From Neoscytalidium dimidiatum (Eukaryota > Ascomycota > Dothideomycetes > Botryosphaeriales > Botryosphaeriaceae), in assembly GCA_037367355.1 (NCBI GenBank), contig CM074696.1:2666001-2730000 (forward strand): a stretch of 64,000 nt of DNA. Reading direction: 5' to 3'. The notes beneath the pieces are model-generated. The model did not search any database, was not told the origin of the DNA, and worked only from the letters and a program-made list of their open reading frames with translations. The position numbers were made by a program, and so were the translations under genes. Numbering within the stretch: the stretch's first letter is position 1; each line of letters opens with the position of its first letter. Below are positions 11,268 through 22,257 of this stretch, piece after piece.

Positions 11268-11978
11268 TCGGTATGCGGTGAATTTGATGTCTCGGCCAGT
11301 TCCTGGTGTAGTTCACGTAGCTGGTCTGCTCTGAGCATAGCTTTTTGGGCGAGTACTTCGCAGATCTGGGGTTCTCCGAAGGCAGTAGGGTCGAATCCGT
11401 AGTTGGCGTAGAAGGGCGTGGTTTGTGTGGCTTCCGTTGATGTGCTGTTGTACGCGTATTGGGCTAATGGTAGGAGTTCGACCCAGTTGTTTTGCCTGTA
11501 ATTCAGGTAGAATCTTAGGTACTGTTCTAGCGTTTGGTTGGTTCGTTCCGTTTGTCCATCGGTTTGCGGGTGTGCCGTTGTTGACATCTTGTGTTTAGTT
11601 CCTAACTTGTGGACCAAGGTTTGCCAGAACTTAGCTCTGAATCGTGGGTCTCGGTCCGTGATTAGTTCCTTGGGCATCCCGTGGTGGGCGAAGACATATC
11701 TGAGGAAGAGGTAGGCGCAGCCTTCTGCTCCGATTTTTTTGTTACAAGGGATGAAGTATGCCCATTTTGTCAGGCGGTCGACAATGACCAGGATGGCGTT
11801 GTGTCGCTTTAGTCACAGGGTCTACTGAATTTGGCAGGTCGGTGATAAAATCCATTGTGACCGATTCCCAGGGTTGGTGTTGTGATGAGCTGTAGTTGTC
11901 CGTATGGTGCATGTCGTGCCACCTTGTTTTTGCGCATTCGTCACATTCCTGGATGACTTTCTCTACTACTTTCCTCAT
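11222..11978 (-). pseudogene. Pol fragment: integrase zinc-binding region and catalytic core
   Basis: Two minus frames. 11,742-11,978 carries the end of the HHCC zinc-binding region (CDECAKTRW) and the start of the core (ESVTMDFITDLPNS, first catalytic Asp). 11,222-11,677 carries the rest (ITDRDPRF with the second Asp, then HPQTDGQTERTNQTLE with the catalytic Glu). The frame break between them, near 11,680-11,800, shows this copy cannot make a continuous integrase. Confidence 0.8.
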
Positions 11979-12393
11979 TCGGGAAAGTAGAAGTGTCTTG
12001 CAAGCCGTTCCAAGGTTCTTGTCATTCCTGGGTGTCCGTGAACTGCGGACTCGTGGTATTCCTTTGTCAGCCGTTTGCGCAGAGGTGTGGGTACGTAGAT
12101 TTTTCCGCGGAATAGTATGTTGCCTCTATGGTCTTGGACTAGGTCGGGGTCGTCATGTTCGGGGGTGCCTATTCGTTGAAGCAGTTCTTGGGATAGCGGA
12201 TCATTGTTATATTTTCCTTGGATGATTTGTTCCCAAGTGGCGGTGTCATCTTCTTCCTCGTTTACTGCCTCTTCCGTGGTTTCTTCAAGTGTTGGTATGG
12301 GTTCCTCGTCCTGCGGTTCCTCTTCGTCCTCCGGCTCCTGCTCTGGTGTTGGGTTTCGTGGAGGTTCGTCGTCGTCGATGGGGCTCCCTAGCC

Positions 12394-12965
12394 TTATGAT
12401 GGGTGCCAGTATTCGTTCTTCCCAGGGTGCGTCGGATTCTTCAATGATTCGGGGCGGTTGGGGCCTAACGTGCCGTCGTCATTTTGTCGTAGTACTGCTG
12501 GTGATAGTTCTGGCTTTCCTTCCACGTGGTCGGCTCTGCGGCTAAGTGCGTCGGCCTTGCCGTTTTCACGTCCCTTGCGGTAGTGGATCTTGAAGTAGAA
12601 GGGGGCGAGTTGTTCTGCCCATCGTACTTGTCTTCTGTTTAACACCTTGGTGGTTGTGAAGTATCCCAGGTTCTTGTGATCCGAGTATACCGTGATTTCG
12701 TAGTTAGCTCCCTCAAGGTAGTGTCGCCATTCCTTGAACGCTGTGACGATCGCAAGCAGTTCTTTGTCGTGTATCTCGTAATTGAGCTCGGCGGGTGACA
12801 TTTTGCGAGAGTAATACGCGATAGGGTGTAATCTTCCCTCGTCGTCTGGCTGGCTGAGGGTAGCGCCAATGGCATAGTCGGATGCGTCAGTTTCGAGGTA
12901 GAGTGGCTTGTCAGGATCGAACATGGAGTACCGGCGCTTCTACGAAGGCCCTTTGAGTTGATCAA
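12394..12965 (-). pseudogene. Pol fragment: RNase H
   Basis: Ty3-type RNase H with [17 protein letters not shown], the Tyr-Ser-Arg-Lys motif ([14 protein letters not shown]), KELLAIV and the VYSDHKNL catalytic Asp, all expected for a Gypsy pol. It is separated from the RT block by a frame change around 12,925-13,020 and followed by a stop-containing linker before integrase. Confidence 0.8.
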
Positions 12966-13021
12966 ACGCCTCTTGTTGGGGTGCTTCCCAGGTGAAAGGG
13001 TATTTTTTCGGGTGAGTCGGA

Positions 13022-14290
13022 TTAGGGTTCGGCTACATGCGAGTATCGTTTGATGAATCGTCGGTAGAAGTTGGCAAACCCTAAAAGGCTTGTACTTCTT
13101 TGACGTTCCTTGGTTCTGGCCACTTCAGGATGTCTTCCACCTTTTGGGTCCATGACTATTTTTCCTGGTTCGATGATAAAGCCTAGGAATTCTACCCTTT
13201 GGGCATGGAAGGTACATTTTTCTGGTTTGACGGAGAGGTTGTATTCGAGTAGTTTCTGGAGGACTTTGGATACATGTTCCTTGTGTTCTTCAAGGGTTTC
13301 TGAGTAGATCAGGATGTCGTCGAGGTAGGCTGTGCAGAATCGGTCCAGATATTCTCGTAGGACGTGGTTGACAAGGGCTTGGAATGTGGCAGGGGCGTTG
13401 GTAAGTCCGAAAGGCATTACCAAGTACTCGTACAAACCGTATCGAGTTCTGAATGCGGTTTTCCATTCATGTCCTTCCTTGATTCGGATAAGGTGGTACC
13501 CATCCCGCAGGTCTAACTTGGTGAAGAATCGTGCCCCGGAGAGGCGATCCCTTAGTTCATCGATGCGGGGTAGAGGGTAGCGGTCTTTGATGGTAATGTC
13601 GTTCAGGGATCGGTAATCCACACAGAGGCGTAACTTGCCTCCGGGCTTTGGTACGAAGAGGACGGGGAATCCTGCTGAGGATTGAGAGGGTCGGATGTAT
13701 CCCTTCTTCAGTAGTAAGTCCAAGTGTTCCCTCATTGCTTGTAACTCCTTTTCCGACATTGGATATAGGGGTCCAAATCGGGGTTCAGTGCCTGGTTTCA
13801 AGTTGATCTCGTGGTCCCATGGTCTGTGTTCCGGTAGTGCGTCTTCGATCTTTTCTCTGAAAATTTCCTTGAACCGGTGGTATTCCTTAGGCCATCAAGG
13901 TACTGTTCGTGTATCCTGGTGGGGTCATCTCTCCCACGGGTGTCGGGTAGTCTGGTTTTTCTCGTCTGGTGGCACTAATCTGTCGGGTTCTTTCTTTGTT
14001 TGTAGTGGTGGGGCGATACCACATCATTCCAATTGCTTGCCCCTTCTTTCGGGTCCTTTCCAGCGCAGCTTTCGAAATTAGGCTTACGTGGGTAATCGGT
14101 TCGGCTATGGTGCGTGGTTTCCATTCTGGTTCTTGGTTTCGTTCTCTGGACTTGAGGGTAATTCCTCCATTGTCCCAATCGTATTGTATTTTCCATTTCT
14201 TCTGCCAAGGGATGCCGAGAATGACATCATACTTGGGGATCTTGGTAACGTCTAGACAGATACGTTCCTGTGGTTTTTGTATTCGAGGGT
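13022..14290 (-). pseudogene. Pol fragment: protease end and reverse transcriptase
   Basis: 14,290-14,100 encodes the C-terminal part of a retropepsin (KYDVILGIPWQKKW). After a linker and a frame change near 13,895, the RT runs from about 13,890: VDYRSLNDIT, LRDGYHLIRI, FGLTNAPATF and the catalytic YLDDILIYS, then LGFANFYRRFI in the thumb/connection. Within 13,090-13,150 the frame slips and is restored by a compensating shift, scrambling about 18 residues. Confidence 0.85.
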
Positions 14291-14300
14291 CAGTTTCGGG

Positions 14301-14400
14301 NNNNNNNNNNNNNNNNNNNNNNNNNNNNNNNNNNNNNNNNNNNNNNNNNNNNNNNNNNNNNNNNNNNNNNNNNNNNNNNNNNNNNNNNNNNNNNNNNNNN
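14301..14400. other. Assembly gap (100 N)
   Basis: Exactly 100 N, a conventional scaffold gap of unknown true length. It separates a minus-strand unmutated Gypsy element from a plus-strand RIP-mutated relative, so the 5' half of each element and the real distance and orientation are unknown. Confidence 0.98.
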
Positions 14401-15552
14401 TTATAGGAACTAATCTCTTATCTTAACTACGAGGAACTTATCTATAAATACTACTGATAAAACTCTAACCGCCTAAACCTAGAGTATCCTTCTATAACGT
14501 AAACTCTAGAGGAGGCGTTAAGAATACCTAAAACTAGTCTACTAGTACCTTTCGAGGAACTAGCCCGTTAGAATCCGCTACGTTATTACCGCCTAAACTA
14601 GATAATAAGGACTTCTAAGCCGCCCGCGCCTTCTACGCCTTTTTAGCCTTAATAGCCGCTAACTCCCGCTTAAATAACTTCTAACTCCGGGAATCTAAGA
14701 AGGAAAGTATTCGTAATAGGCGGATTACCTTAAACCGAGAAGTAGCGGTACGACGAACTAAACGTTAAGCCTCCTCTTATAACCGCTAAATCTCGGCCTT
14801 ATCTCTTTCAATCTCGCGCTAAGTCTACTTAATCTAAGCCCGTATTCGATCCCGTTATTAATCTATACGACGAAACTTAATAGGGGAAGCTATATTAGAA
14901 GGAAAGAAATAAAGGTAGCCTCGCTTAATATACTCGTAATACCTCTTAGAATCTAGCGATATAAGATAACGAAGATAAGGTCTCTCTATATAAAAGAAAT
15001 AACGTCTAGGAGCGTTAGTACTATTACGAAGAATACGGGCGAGAAGCGCGTATTAACGAGCGGAACTAGATATAACGATAGAGAAATAATCTTAAGAGAA
15101 TTAAGAAGGAAGCTTAACTATCTTTATACTCGATCTTCGAGCCGAAGGTTATCTAGAGGGGGAATAGTATTACGGTATAGTCGCCTAGAAAGGCGGATAA
15201 TAAAATTCTACGACTATTTACCGCCTACGTAACTAACTTAGAGCCTAACTCGATAGAATATCTACCGATACTAATATACTAGACTACCGTATACTCGCTT
15301 AGTAAAGCTTAGACTACTAATTAGTACTAATTAGTAGGTTAATATTATAGATTACTACTAATTATACCGATTACTCTATATATATAGGCTATACTTATTT
15401 ATCGTAGTTAGAACCCTTGTAGTTAACTTATTAATTAATTCCTACCCTACTATTATACGAACCTCCCCTATCTACTACTATATCGGCCCCTAGAAAGCCT
15501 AAGCTACCTAACGACGCGCCTTAACTCCTCTAGAAAGAGTTCTAGTATAATA
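14401..15552 (+). mobile_element. RIP-mutated Gypsy 3' end, inverted relative to the clean copy
   Basis: The sequence equals the reverse complement of about 9,723-10,870 with C-to-T and G-to-A changes throughout. For example, the GAGCCGCCCGCGCC block opposite 10,630-10,660 reappears near 14,616. It includes the region of the antisense Zn-cluster ORF (destroyed here), the polypurine tract and the 3' LTR. It belongs to the same family as 9,723-14,300 but is an older insertion, because RIP has acted on it. Confidence 0.88.
15168..15552 (+). repeat. RIP-mutated 3' LTR, 385 bp
   Basis: It starts TATTACGG (from TGTTACGG) straight after the polypurine tract AGAGGGGGAATAG and ends AGTATAATA (from GGCGTAACA). 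Its length equals that of the clean LTR. The TG...CA ends themselves have been mutated to TA...TA. Confidence 0.85.
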
Positions 15553-16915
15553 CTAGGTCTTTATTTTAAACTCCGATAGCTTTATCTTTACTAGCGTCTT
15601 AAATCGCTTCTTACTTTAATCTTTACTAGTACTCTCTAGCGGTACGTTAGCTAGTTATTACTTCTTAAACGCGAACGTCTATTAAAGTACGCGAAGCGTC
15701 TCTAGAATCTCTTAAAGTCTCTATACCCCCTTAGAATTACTAGTAAGGCCTAAAGCCTATAGTAGCGCTAATAGATTATCTTTATTATTTTTTAAAGCGT
15801 ATTTAGAGTAGATACTCTAAGCGCTATCTTAGCGCTAATTTTACGCGTCGTTAAAGTTAAAAGTACTAGCTCTTAGATTAACTTTATTAGAGCTTAAGGC
15901 TTTCGATAGTACTAAGTCTTCTTACGCTAGTATAAAGAAGAAAACTATCGAATCTTCTTCGAGAGTATCTATAGATCTTATATCTATATAATTATTAGCG
16001 GGCGTATAGAAGTTTAAAAGAAGTTCTAAAGGGATTTCTTTAATATTAGCTTAGCGAAACGTATACGAACGATAGCGAGGAAATATCTCTAGCGACTAGC
16101 TATTTTTTCCCTAGTAGAAATTATAATTAAATCGAATATAAGAATCGTATAGTAGATAGAAAGTTAATAGAGAAACAAAGAGCTTATATTCGTAAATAGA
16201 CGATTCGATAAAAAGGAGGTTTTAATAAGCTAGCCTTAGTTAGGATTTTATCCTCTACTCGGCCGCTAGAATTTTATCGATAATACGCCGATAGCCTTCT
16301 TTCTACGTTAGTCTCTAGCTATCTATCTATCTACGAGCCGGCGTTTAATACGTATAAAATAACTTAATTTCTTAGCTTAATTTTAATATATATTTATTTA
16401 TTAGTTAATATAATCTTTTTAAGCGATAATAATATTCTAGTAGCGTTATTTTATAATATTAAGGAGCTCTAATAGCTACTTCTTTATAATTATATTTTAT
16501 ATTTTTCTTACTATTATACGTAGCTAGTTATACGATAATTTTATATATACGCTATAATATTTCTTAATCTAGTCTTTTATCTAATTCTAAACTATCTTAA
16601 TTAGACTCTTTATATTATTTTATACGTTTATTATTACTAGAATTACTATTAGAGTTACTATTAAAGTTAGTAGCTAGAATATTTATAGCTATAATTAGTA
16701 GTAAATATTATAAGCGTTATAAGTACGTAAAGTATATATTTAGCTAATAAAGATTCTAGAGAATTTAGTATAAAACTTATATATAAAAGACGTAGTATAG
16801 TACGCGTATTCCGGCCTACTCCGTACGGTACTAATAAAAGATACCCCTACGACCGTAGTAAGGTTATAGTCCCTACGTTCTAACCCGGGTCGGTATAGGG
16901 TCGACACGGGGTCGA
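15553..16915. repeat. RIP-mutated unclassified DNA up to the heterochromatin edge
   Basis: AT-rich, CpA/TpG-poor sequence with the same RIP signature and no readable domain. It turns into normal composition within about 16,860-16,930. I see no element ends. A coding trace may exist around 15,900-16,350 but is unreadable because of stops. Confidence 0.6.
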
Positions 16916-17375
16916 CAACTTAGTGGCTTGGCGCTCGGGGAATTTTGCTGATGCTTTGAAACCCAAATGTGCTTCTAAAGCGCAAAAATGAGCAAGGAAA
17001 TAAGAGCAGCAACAGTCCTATTAAGGCTCTCCATGACTACCATAGTGACACGCCCGGCTTCCACCGGAGATTTCCATACCGACGCCCAGACCATCTTTTA
17101 CACTGTGCTCCGATACCACGCATCATGACTTTATCCTTAGAGGACTGTCAGGTGGTGTACCGCTCGTATACGATTCATTAGTCACGACCGAGCTGTTTAG
17201 GCAGCCAGCCTTTGCCAAGCATGATGTGCGCCAAGATAATTGTTTGAACGAGAAATCATGGTCAGGGGCTGCCATTACTCCAGCGCTGCAGAGCATAAGA
17301 TGTCGCGCTAATCTGCTGAGATTGATATTTCTTCACTTACCGCTTCAGTAAACCCCGTTACTGCATTCTCAAAAA
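16916..17375. other. Border spacer and 5' region of the secreted-protein gene
   Basis: Normal base composition begins here. It holds no ORF of note and presumably contains the promoter of the gene starting at 17,376. The ATG is preceded by an A-run (CTCAAAAA), a favourable start context. No clear TATA box. Confidence 0.5.
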
Positions 17376-17832
17376 ATGAAGATCACTGCTGTCGCTGTGC
17401 TTCTCGCTACCAGCCTGTATGTTTCTGCCAGTATCCTGGCTGTATAACCCCTTACTCTGCTAATGTGCGAAATAGGTCTGGCGTTCAGGCGTCCGCATGG
17501 TTCTGCAACTGCAACAGCCCAAGCCTGGGTACGACATGGGCGAAGCGTGTCTGCAGCAAGCTCGGCTCAAATGTCCGGGATGCTACCCTTGATGACCACG
17601 ATGCTAACGGTAACTGGGTTGGCCGAGATCACGTAAGTCGGAATTTGCTTTGTATTCAATAAGCTATACGTTAATAAATTTGCTTGCTTGATAGTGTGAA
17701 TTCAACCCAAGCGTTTTCCCTATGGATAAGAGTCCGGAATCGACAGGGGACTGGACCAAGGCGAAGTGTCAAGCTGCTTACGGAACCGAGTACAACTCTT
17801 TCTGCCAATGGGGTGCCTCTAGCCCATGGTAA
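17376..17832 (+). CDS. Small secreted cysteine-rich protein, 111 aa (effector candidate)
   Basis: Three exons, 17,376-17,416, 17,476-17,632 and 17,695-17,832. The introns are 59 nt (GTATGT...TAG) and 62 nt (GTAAGT...TAG), both with CTAAT/TTAAT-type branch sites. Frame and phases agree across both junctions. The product starts MKITAVAVLLATSLSGVQA, a textbook signal peptide with hydrophobic core and small residues before the likely cleavage after Ala19. The mature part of about 92 residues has six Cys (24, 26, 40, 67, 91, 103), enough for three disulphides, and many aromatic/Trp residues, ending in SSPW. No family recognised. Small size, secretion, cysteine content and position about 460 bp from RIP-mutated heterochromatin match fungal effector candidates. 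An antimicrobial or hydrophobin-like role is less likely, because the hydrophobin Cys pattern is absent. Confidence 0.72.
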
Positions 17833-18239
17833 ATCAGTCCAACTTGAGTTTCAACTCAGCGAACATGAAACGCAAAATCCTGTGGTATGATGCTACAGTG
17901 ATAGTTCTAATTGTATTGCAAGCCCTAAGGTGCATCACACGAGTAGCTGGGGCGGCGGTGCAAATGAAAATCTGCACGGGTATTAGCAATATTGTTTCCA
18001 GATATATTGTTTTAACCCATACCTGTTCCATCGCCTCCTTGCACCCACCAACACACAAGCTTTGCAAACCTCAAACGCTCCTTTTTTAAGTACTAGAGTA
18101 CTCCAACTCTCGTTTTTTGGGCTAAGTCGAAGTCACGGTGTTGATTAATGGCGATCTGAACATTTCTTTGTAACCCAGTGGAAGTACAAACGCAGCCGTT
18201 GTGAATGATCAAGCTCCTATTACACACGATCTCGTAGGC

Positions 18240-19112
18240 GCCAACATGTCAGTGGTATCTCAGACCCCGATACTTCGATCACCAACTACCTTACTACCAC
18301 TACTCCAATTAGCAGCACGGGGCGTACCTCAGCCGAATTCTAAGAGGTAAGTAGAGGTCATTGTGATGTATAGGAATTCAGTAGTGCCCTTGGTTCCGGT
18401 GATATAACCATTTCAATATTCCAGATGACGTTCCCGTTGCACAAAAACCCTCCGATGCTGATATTGTCAAGTCTCGGAAAGCCCTGCAGTCAGCAATGGA
18501 GCTTCGCACTTTACGGTCGCTACTACAACTCTTACCTCTACCGGCGCCAGCTGTAAAGCTACCACTGCAATCACAATTGACGGAAGTATGGTCAAATACT
18601 TGTTATATACAGTGCAATGACCAACTCCGCTCTTCCAGATGACATTCAGATTATCTATGACCTTGCAAATGCCGACTTGTCCAAAATTTCCGACACGCTT
18701 GCAGCTAGGTCCAATGCACCTCAGACAGCCACTACAGCTGAAGCCACCCCCGTGGCCTGAAATTCCGATAGCCACAACGGCCAGAGTATGCCCACAGTAG
18801 CAACCAATGAAAATACAGCGAGCTCGTTGGTCTCTGGTAGGATGAACAACAACGCGCTCTCGGGTGATGTGCCTCCGGTGGTAATCCCGCTGGTGCTCAT
18901 GGTCACGGAAAGCGCCATACCTTCAAGGTGCCCGACTATGAAATTGAGCTTCCTGAGACAAGAACCATATTAATACCTACGGAAGCTGGCTGTAGCAATT
19001 CATTCCACGGGGCCATGTAGGGAAGCAAGAAGATTAGCAGCGCGAACAGCAAAATGTGTAGAAACATAGTATCGCCAGCGGCTGGTACTATACCAAGTGG
19101 TCGCTACGTGAG
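18240..19112 (+). pseudogene. Frameshifted relic of an unidentified gene
   Basis: Coding-looking plus-strand segments in changing frames follow each other closely. One near 18,265-18,345 has a Thr/Ser-rich reading. 18,427-18,470 reads DVPVAQKPSDADIV. 18,471-18,620 includes TTTLTSTGASCKATTAITI. 18,617-18,760 includes ALPDDIQIIYDLANADLSK. 18,880-19,020 includes HGKRHTFKVPDYEIELPET. 19,065-19,112 includes IASGWYYTKWSL and ends at a GTATGT donor. An intron-like GTAAGT...CCAG lies at about 18,349-18,424. At least four frame changes and stops make a functional product unlikely. The style recalls long C-terminal regions of secreted fungal proteins such as killer-toxin-like GH18 chitinases, but I cannot confirm that. 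It may alternatively be a gene with unusual small introns. Confidence 0.45.
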
Positions 19113-19505
19113 GTATGTGTGCACCATTCTCTCATGTTGCTGTGATGAGAGGTGATTTAGCCTCTACTTATGAAAATGTAGCGAGCCCTGAAATGGCCAT
19201 AGGGCTTCTTTATTGGATATGTGGAAATACCCAGTCTTTGCTAATGACTGGATGACACAGCAAAATTGAACCGCTAAATATAGCAATTTTTTAAGTCCAG
19301 GAGCACTTCGAGCAGGCATGTGGACGTGAATTCTACAAGTCCTATCTTATACTTACTCACGCCAGAATGGATTTCTGGAGAATTTCGACGTCTGCTGTAT
19401 TTCAATTCTGCCTTCTTGAGAAGTTCGAAATGAAGGTAACGGAAAACATTTCCAAGATACAAGCTAAGCTACATACTCTACGCATTAGTCTTTGCTAACT
19501 AGTCG
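19113..19505. other. Intergenic, nothing recognised
   Basis: Spacer between the gene relic and the 3' end of the minus-strand reductase. A few short readable codon runs after the GTATGT at 19,113 may be a last exon of the relic. No domain or RNA signal seen. Confidence 0.4.
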
Positions 19506-20486
19506 CTATTGATATTTTGTCAGATACTCCTTTACACTCAACGGCTTCGTATGAATGCATATTTCGTTCAACGTAGGCTTCATGACAGCCCACCCCTCCT
19601 TTTCCTCCAGCATGACCAGCTCCAACTGCGCCACCATCTTCCTCCACACCTCATCCCTGGTCTTCCCTACGCCCTCCACCGCCCTCGCCCTCCTCTCCAA
19701 CTCCTCCTTCCCGACCTTCACCACCTTCAACTCCACCCCAAGACACTCCCTCAGCAACGCCACCGTGTCATCCAACGCCACCGTCTCCCCCACCATATCC
19801 ATCTCCTCCACCCAGCTCCCCTCCGTCAACCCGCACGCGGCGGCCACAAACCTCCCCACATCGTCAATCTCCGTCAGCGTCACCCTGGGCACGCGGCCGT
19901 CGGCCCGCACCGGCACCTCGGCCACGCCGGCCGCGAAATCCCACACGACGGCGCCGTCGTCCAGCCCGGCGAGCGCCCTCTCCCGGTCGACCGCGCTCGC
20001 GAACGGCCGGCCGACGGCGAGGTGGTTCATGAAGGCGCCGCAGCGGAAGCGGGCCACCTCGAGCCCGCTCGCCCTGCAGGCGTCCCACACCTCCTCCTTG
20101 CACGCCGTCGCGGCCACGGCGCCCGCGGCGCCGAGCCCGAACTCGCTCGGCGCGAAGCGCCGCACGCCGGCCGCGCGCGCGGCGTTGAGCAGGTTGAGCT
20201 GCGTGGTCGTCCAGGCGCGCGCGTCGGGGACCTTGATGATGGAGATGAGGGTGTGGATGTCGGCGAGGGCGGCGAGGAGGGCGTGCTTGGAGGCGTAGTC
20301 GATGTGGCGGACCTCGGCGCCGTAGAGGGTGGGCGGCGGGGGTGCGGTGGTGGAAGAGGAAGGGGAGGAGGAGGAGGAGGGGGCGCGGGATAGGATGATG
20401 GGGGTATTGGGTGTTTTGAGGAGGGCGGAGACAATGGCGTGGCCGAGGGTGGGGGAGGTGCCGCCGGCGATGGCGATGTTGACCAT
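19506..20486 (-). CDS. NmrA/isoflavone-reductase-like NAD(P)-binding oxidoreductase, 326 aa
   Basis: Single exon. The N-terminus MVNIAIAGGTSPTLGHAIV is a Rossmann beta-alpha-beta with a GGTSPTLG glycine loop (residues 8-15), which binds NAD(P)H. VRRFAPSEFGLG near residue 115 matches the conserved (K/R)RFxPSEFG of the atypical short-chain dehydrogenases called PCBER/isoflavone-reductase-like or NmrA-like. The Ser/Pro-rich insert at about 36-53 is unusual but lies in a surface loop after beta-2. LTEIDDVGRFVAA near 205-217 is a typical segment of the family. Fungal members reduce aromatic or secondary-metabolite substrates or act as redox sensors, so the substrate is unknown here. Length is normal (300-330). 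The start chosen is the first Met, directly before the Rossmann strand. Confidence 0.88.
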   Translation of the reverse strand: MVNIAIAGGTSPTLGHAIVSALLKTPNTPIILSRAPSSSSSPSSSTTAPPPPTLYGAEVRHIDYASKHALLAALADIHTLISIIKVPDARAWTTTQLNLLNAARAAGVRRFAPSEFGLGAAGAVAATACKEEVWDACRASGLEVARFRCGAFMNHLAVGRPFASAVDRERALAGLDDGAVVWDFAAGVAEVPVRADGRVPRVTLTEIDDVGRFVAAACGLTEGSWVEEMDMVGETVALDDTVALLRECLGVELKVVKVGKEELERRARAVEGVGKTRDEVWRKMVAQLELVMLEEKEGWAVMKPTLNEICIHTKPLSVKEYLTKYQ

Positions 20487-22217
20487 GGCGGCGGCGGTGT
20501 TGGAGATGGTGGAGAGGGACTTGGGTCTAGGGGTTTTGCGGCCGTAATGGCATGTCCTGGCTCTGTGGATTTCTGGGCGTCGAGATGATTCTCTTGGTGG
20601 GGAATGTATGTTTTCTATGCAGGTTCTGGAATGCGGGGATGGTCGGAAGTACGTCAGAGGCGGGATGCTAGTGCTGACGGCACATGCGCGTCATCAGCCA
20701 CACGTTATCTGGACCATTCGCAAGTTGCATTTCTCCCGAAATTTGTCGATCGTGGTAGGCCAACCCGATGTAGTTGGTGGAGGGTCAATTACTCTCAACC
20801 TGGGCATGCGGATTGCGCATGGCTGTCACTAAGGAGACACCCTCCGGCAATCCAATGCGCCTCAAACGATGTAGGCTGATAGATTGAATATTAGTGAGGG
20901 CATATCGGCGATTGAGAAGCTTTAGTGGAACTCAAGCATTCAGCCTTCTCACAGACTGGCTAGGAGCGGGTATTGCAAGTTAATAGGAGCTGTTCAGAAC
21001 TGTATCATCACAGCAGCACTAGTGTGCGTGTGAAGCTGAAGTAGTCGCTGGACGTGGATGTTTTATGTTATCACTTACGTGCGACTGATGAGTTAACTGC
21101 CGATACAACCACTTAGCCGTTCCTGGAGCAGACTTGGTATATTCTCTCGCTCCGAAAGAGCACCACGAGTATGGCTGGTGCTCCTCTACCATACCCTCAA
21201 GCACTGCGGTTTATTGATTGCACATTCCAGGGACTGTCCAGCGCAGCTTTCAGTATCCTTTGGTGAAGTCAATTGCTGGGACTCATGACGAGCAGGCTCT
21301 CTTGTGTTTTGTTTTTGGATAATTTTGCGTTCCATCTATTTAATTCAGGTGAACGAGATCGGCATGGTTTTCGGTTACTTCCCAGTATAGTCCGCAAGTC
21401 ATGAGCCAGATACCACCACAATACTCCCTTGATCATGAAGTCAGGATGCTAGTTTCATACTTGGTGCCCAACATTAATGAGACCGCAGTTCATAGTTCCA
21501 ACGAGCCGGACGTGGACCTCGCGGCGGCTAATTTGCATCTGTCTCATTTCTCACCGGCCATGTTTCCTTCTGCGTTGCTGTAAAGCCCTGGTCACTCCTT
21601 GACCGCTTGATCATGGAAAAGGCCCCCGGAAGGATTCTCAAGGTTTCGTGTGACGGCTGTGCATATTAACGACACCGCTCTTCCCACGCAGCATCCAATT
21701 GCTGGCCTCACCTGACTTTAACGTGGTCAACATCACATCGCCCGGCCTGAAGACTTCACAAACAACTCACTGTATGGCACTCACCTGAGCTCTATGCGCC
21801 TAAGACGCGCGGAAACCTGGTGTATAACGGCGCAGCGTCCCACGCCCTTCATACCCGGAAGTGCGTCCCGATTTCCCGCAGCGCGGCATGCACCATCCAT
21901 CGCACGAGGCCCACCACCACGCCTTGTCGTCACATCCACCTTTCGAATGGAAAGAGTGACCGGGGAGGAAAAAAAAAAAATTAGGGCAAGCAAAGTGCGC
22001 TCCCCTAACGTACATCACCGCCGCAAACAACCCAAACCGCTCCACGGTCGAAGAAAGCGCGCGGGCTGAAATGCTGCGGTACGTACCGCGCGCGGCCCGC
22101 TGCCGCCAGCGAACTCTCGTTAGCGCGGATGAATAAGGGGCGCACTTGCTGAGCAAATCGCGCGGCGGCGTTGTCGGTTCGTATCGGCTCGTATCTACCG
22201 GCGGGTGCACGCGGGAG

Positions 22218-22257
<40 letters not shown>

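Larger units (their letters stand above)
9723..14300 (-). mobile_element. Unmutated Ty3/Gypsy chromovirus, 5' end lost in gap
   Basis: Minus-strand LTR retrotransposon with normal CpA/TpG content. From its 3' end it has a 385-bp LTR, a polypurine tract, a chromodomain, integrase, RNase H, reverse transcriptase and the end of the protease, where the sequence runs into 100 Ns. The order protease-RT-RNase H-integrase-chromodomain defines a chromovirus. The pol frame is broken by several 1-nt shifts, so this copy is probably not autonomous, but RIP did not cause the damage. The 5 bp outside the LTR are ATCTA (9,718-9,722), the expected target-site duplication. The matching copy cannot be seen across the gap. 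Confidence 0.9.

Noticed and set aside
19509..20393. 294- and 247-codon plus-strand frames
   Set aside because: Antisense shadows of the NmrA-like reductase; His/Pro/Leu-rich without domains.
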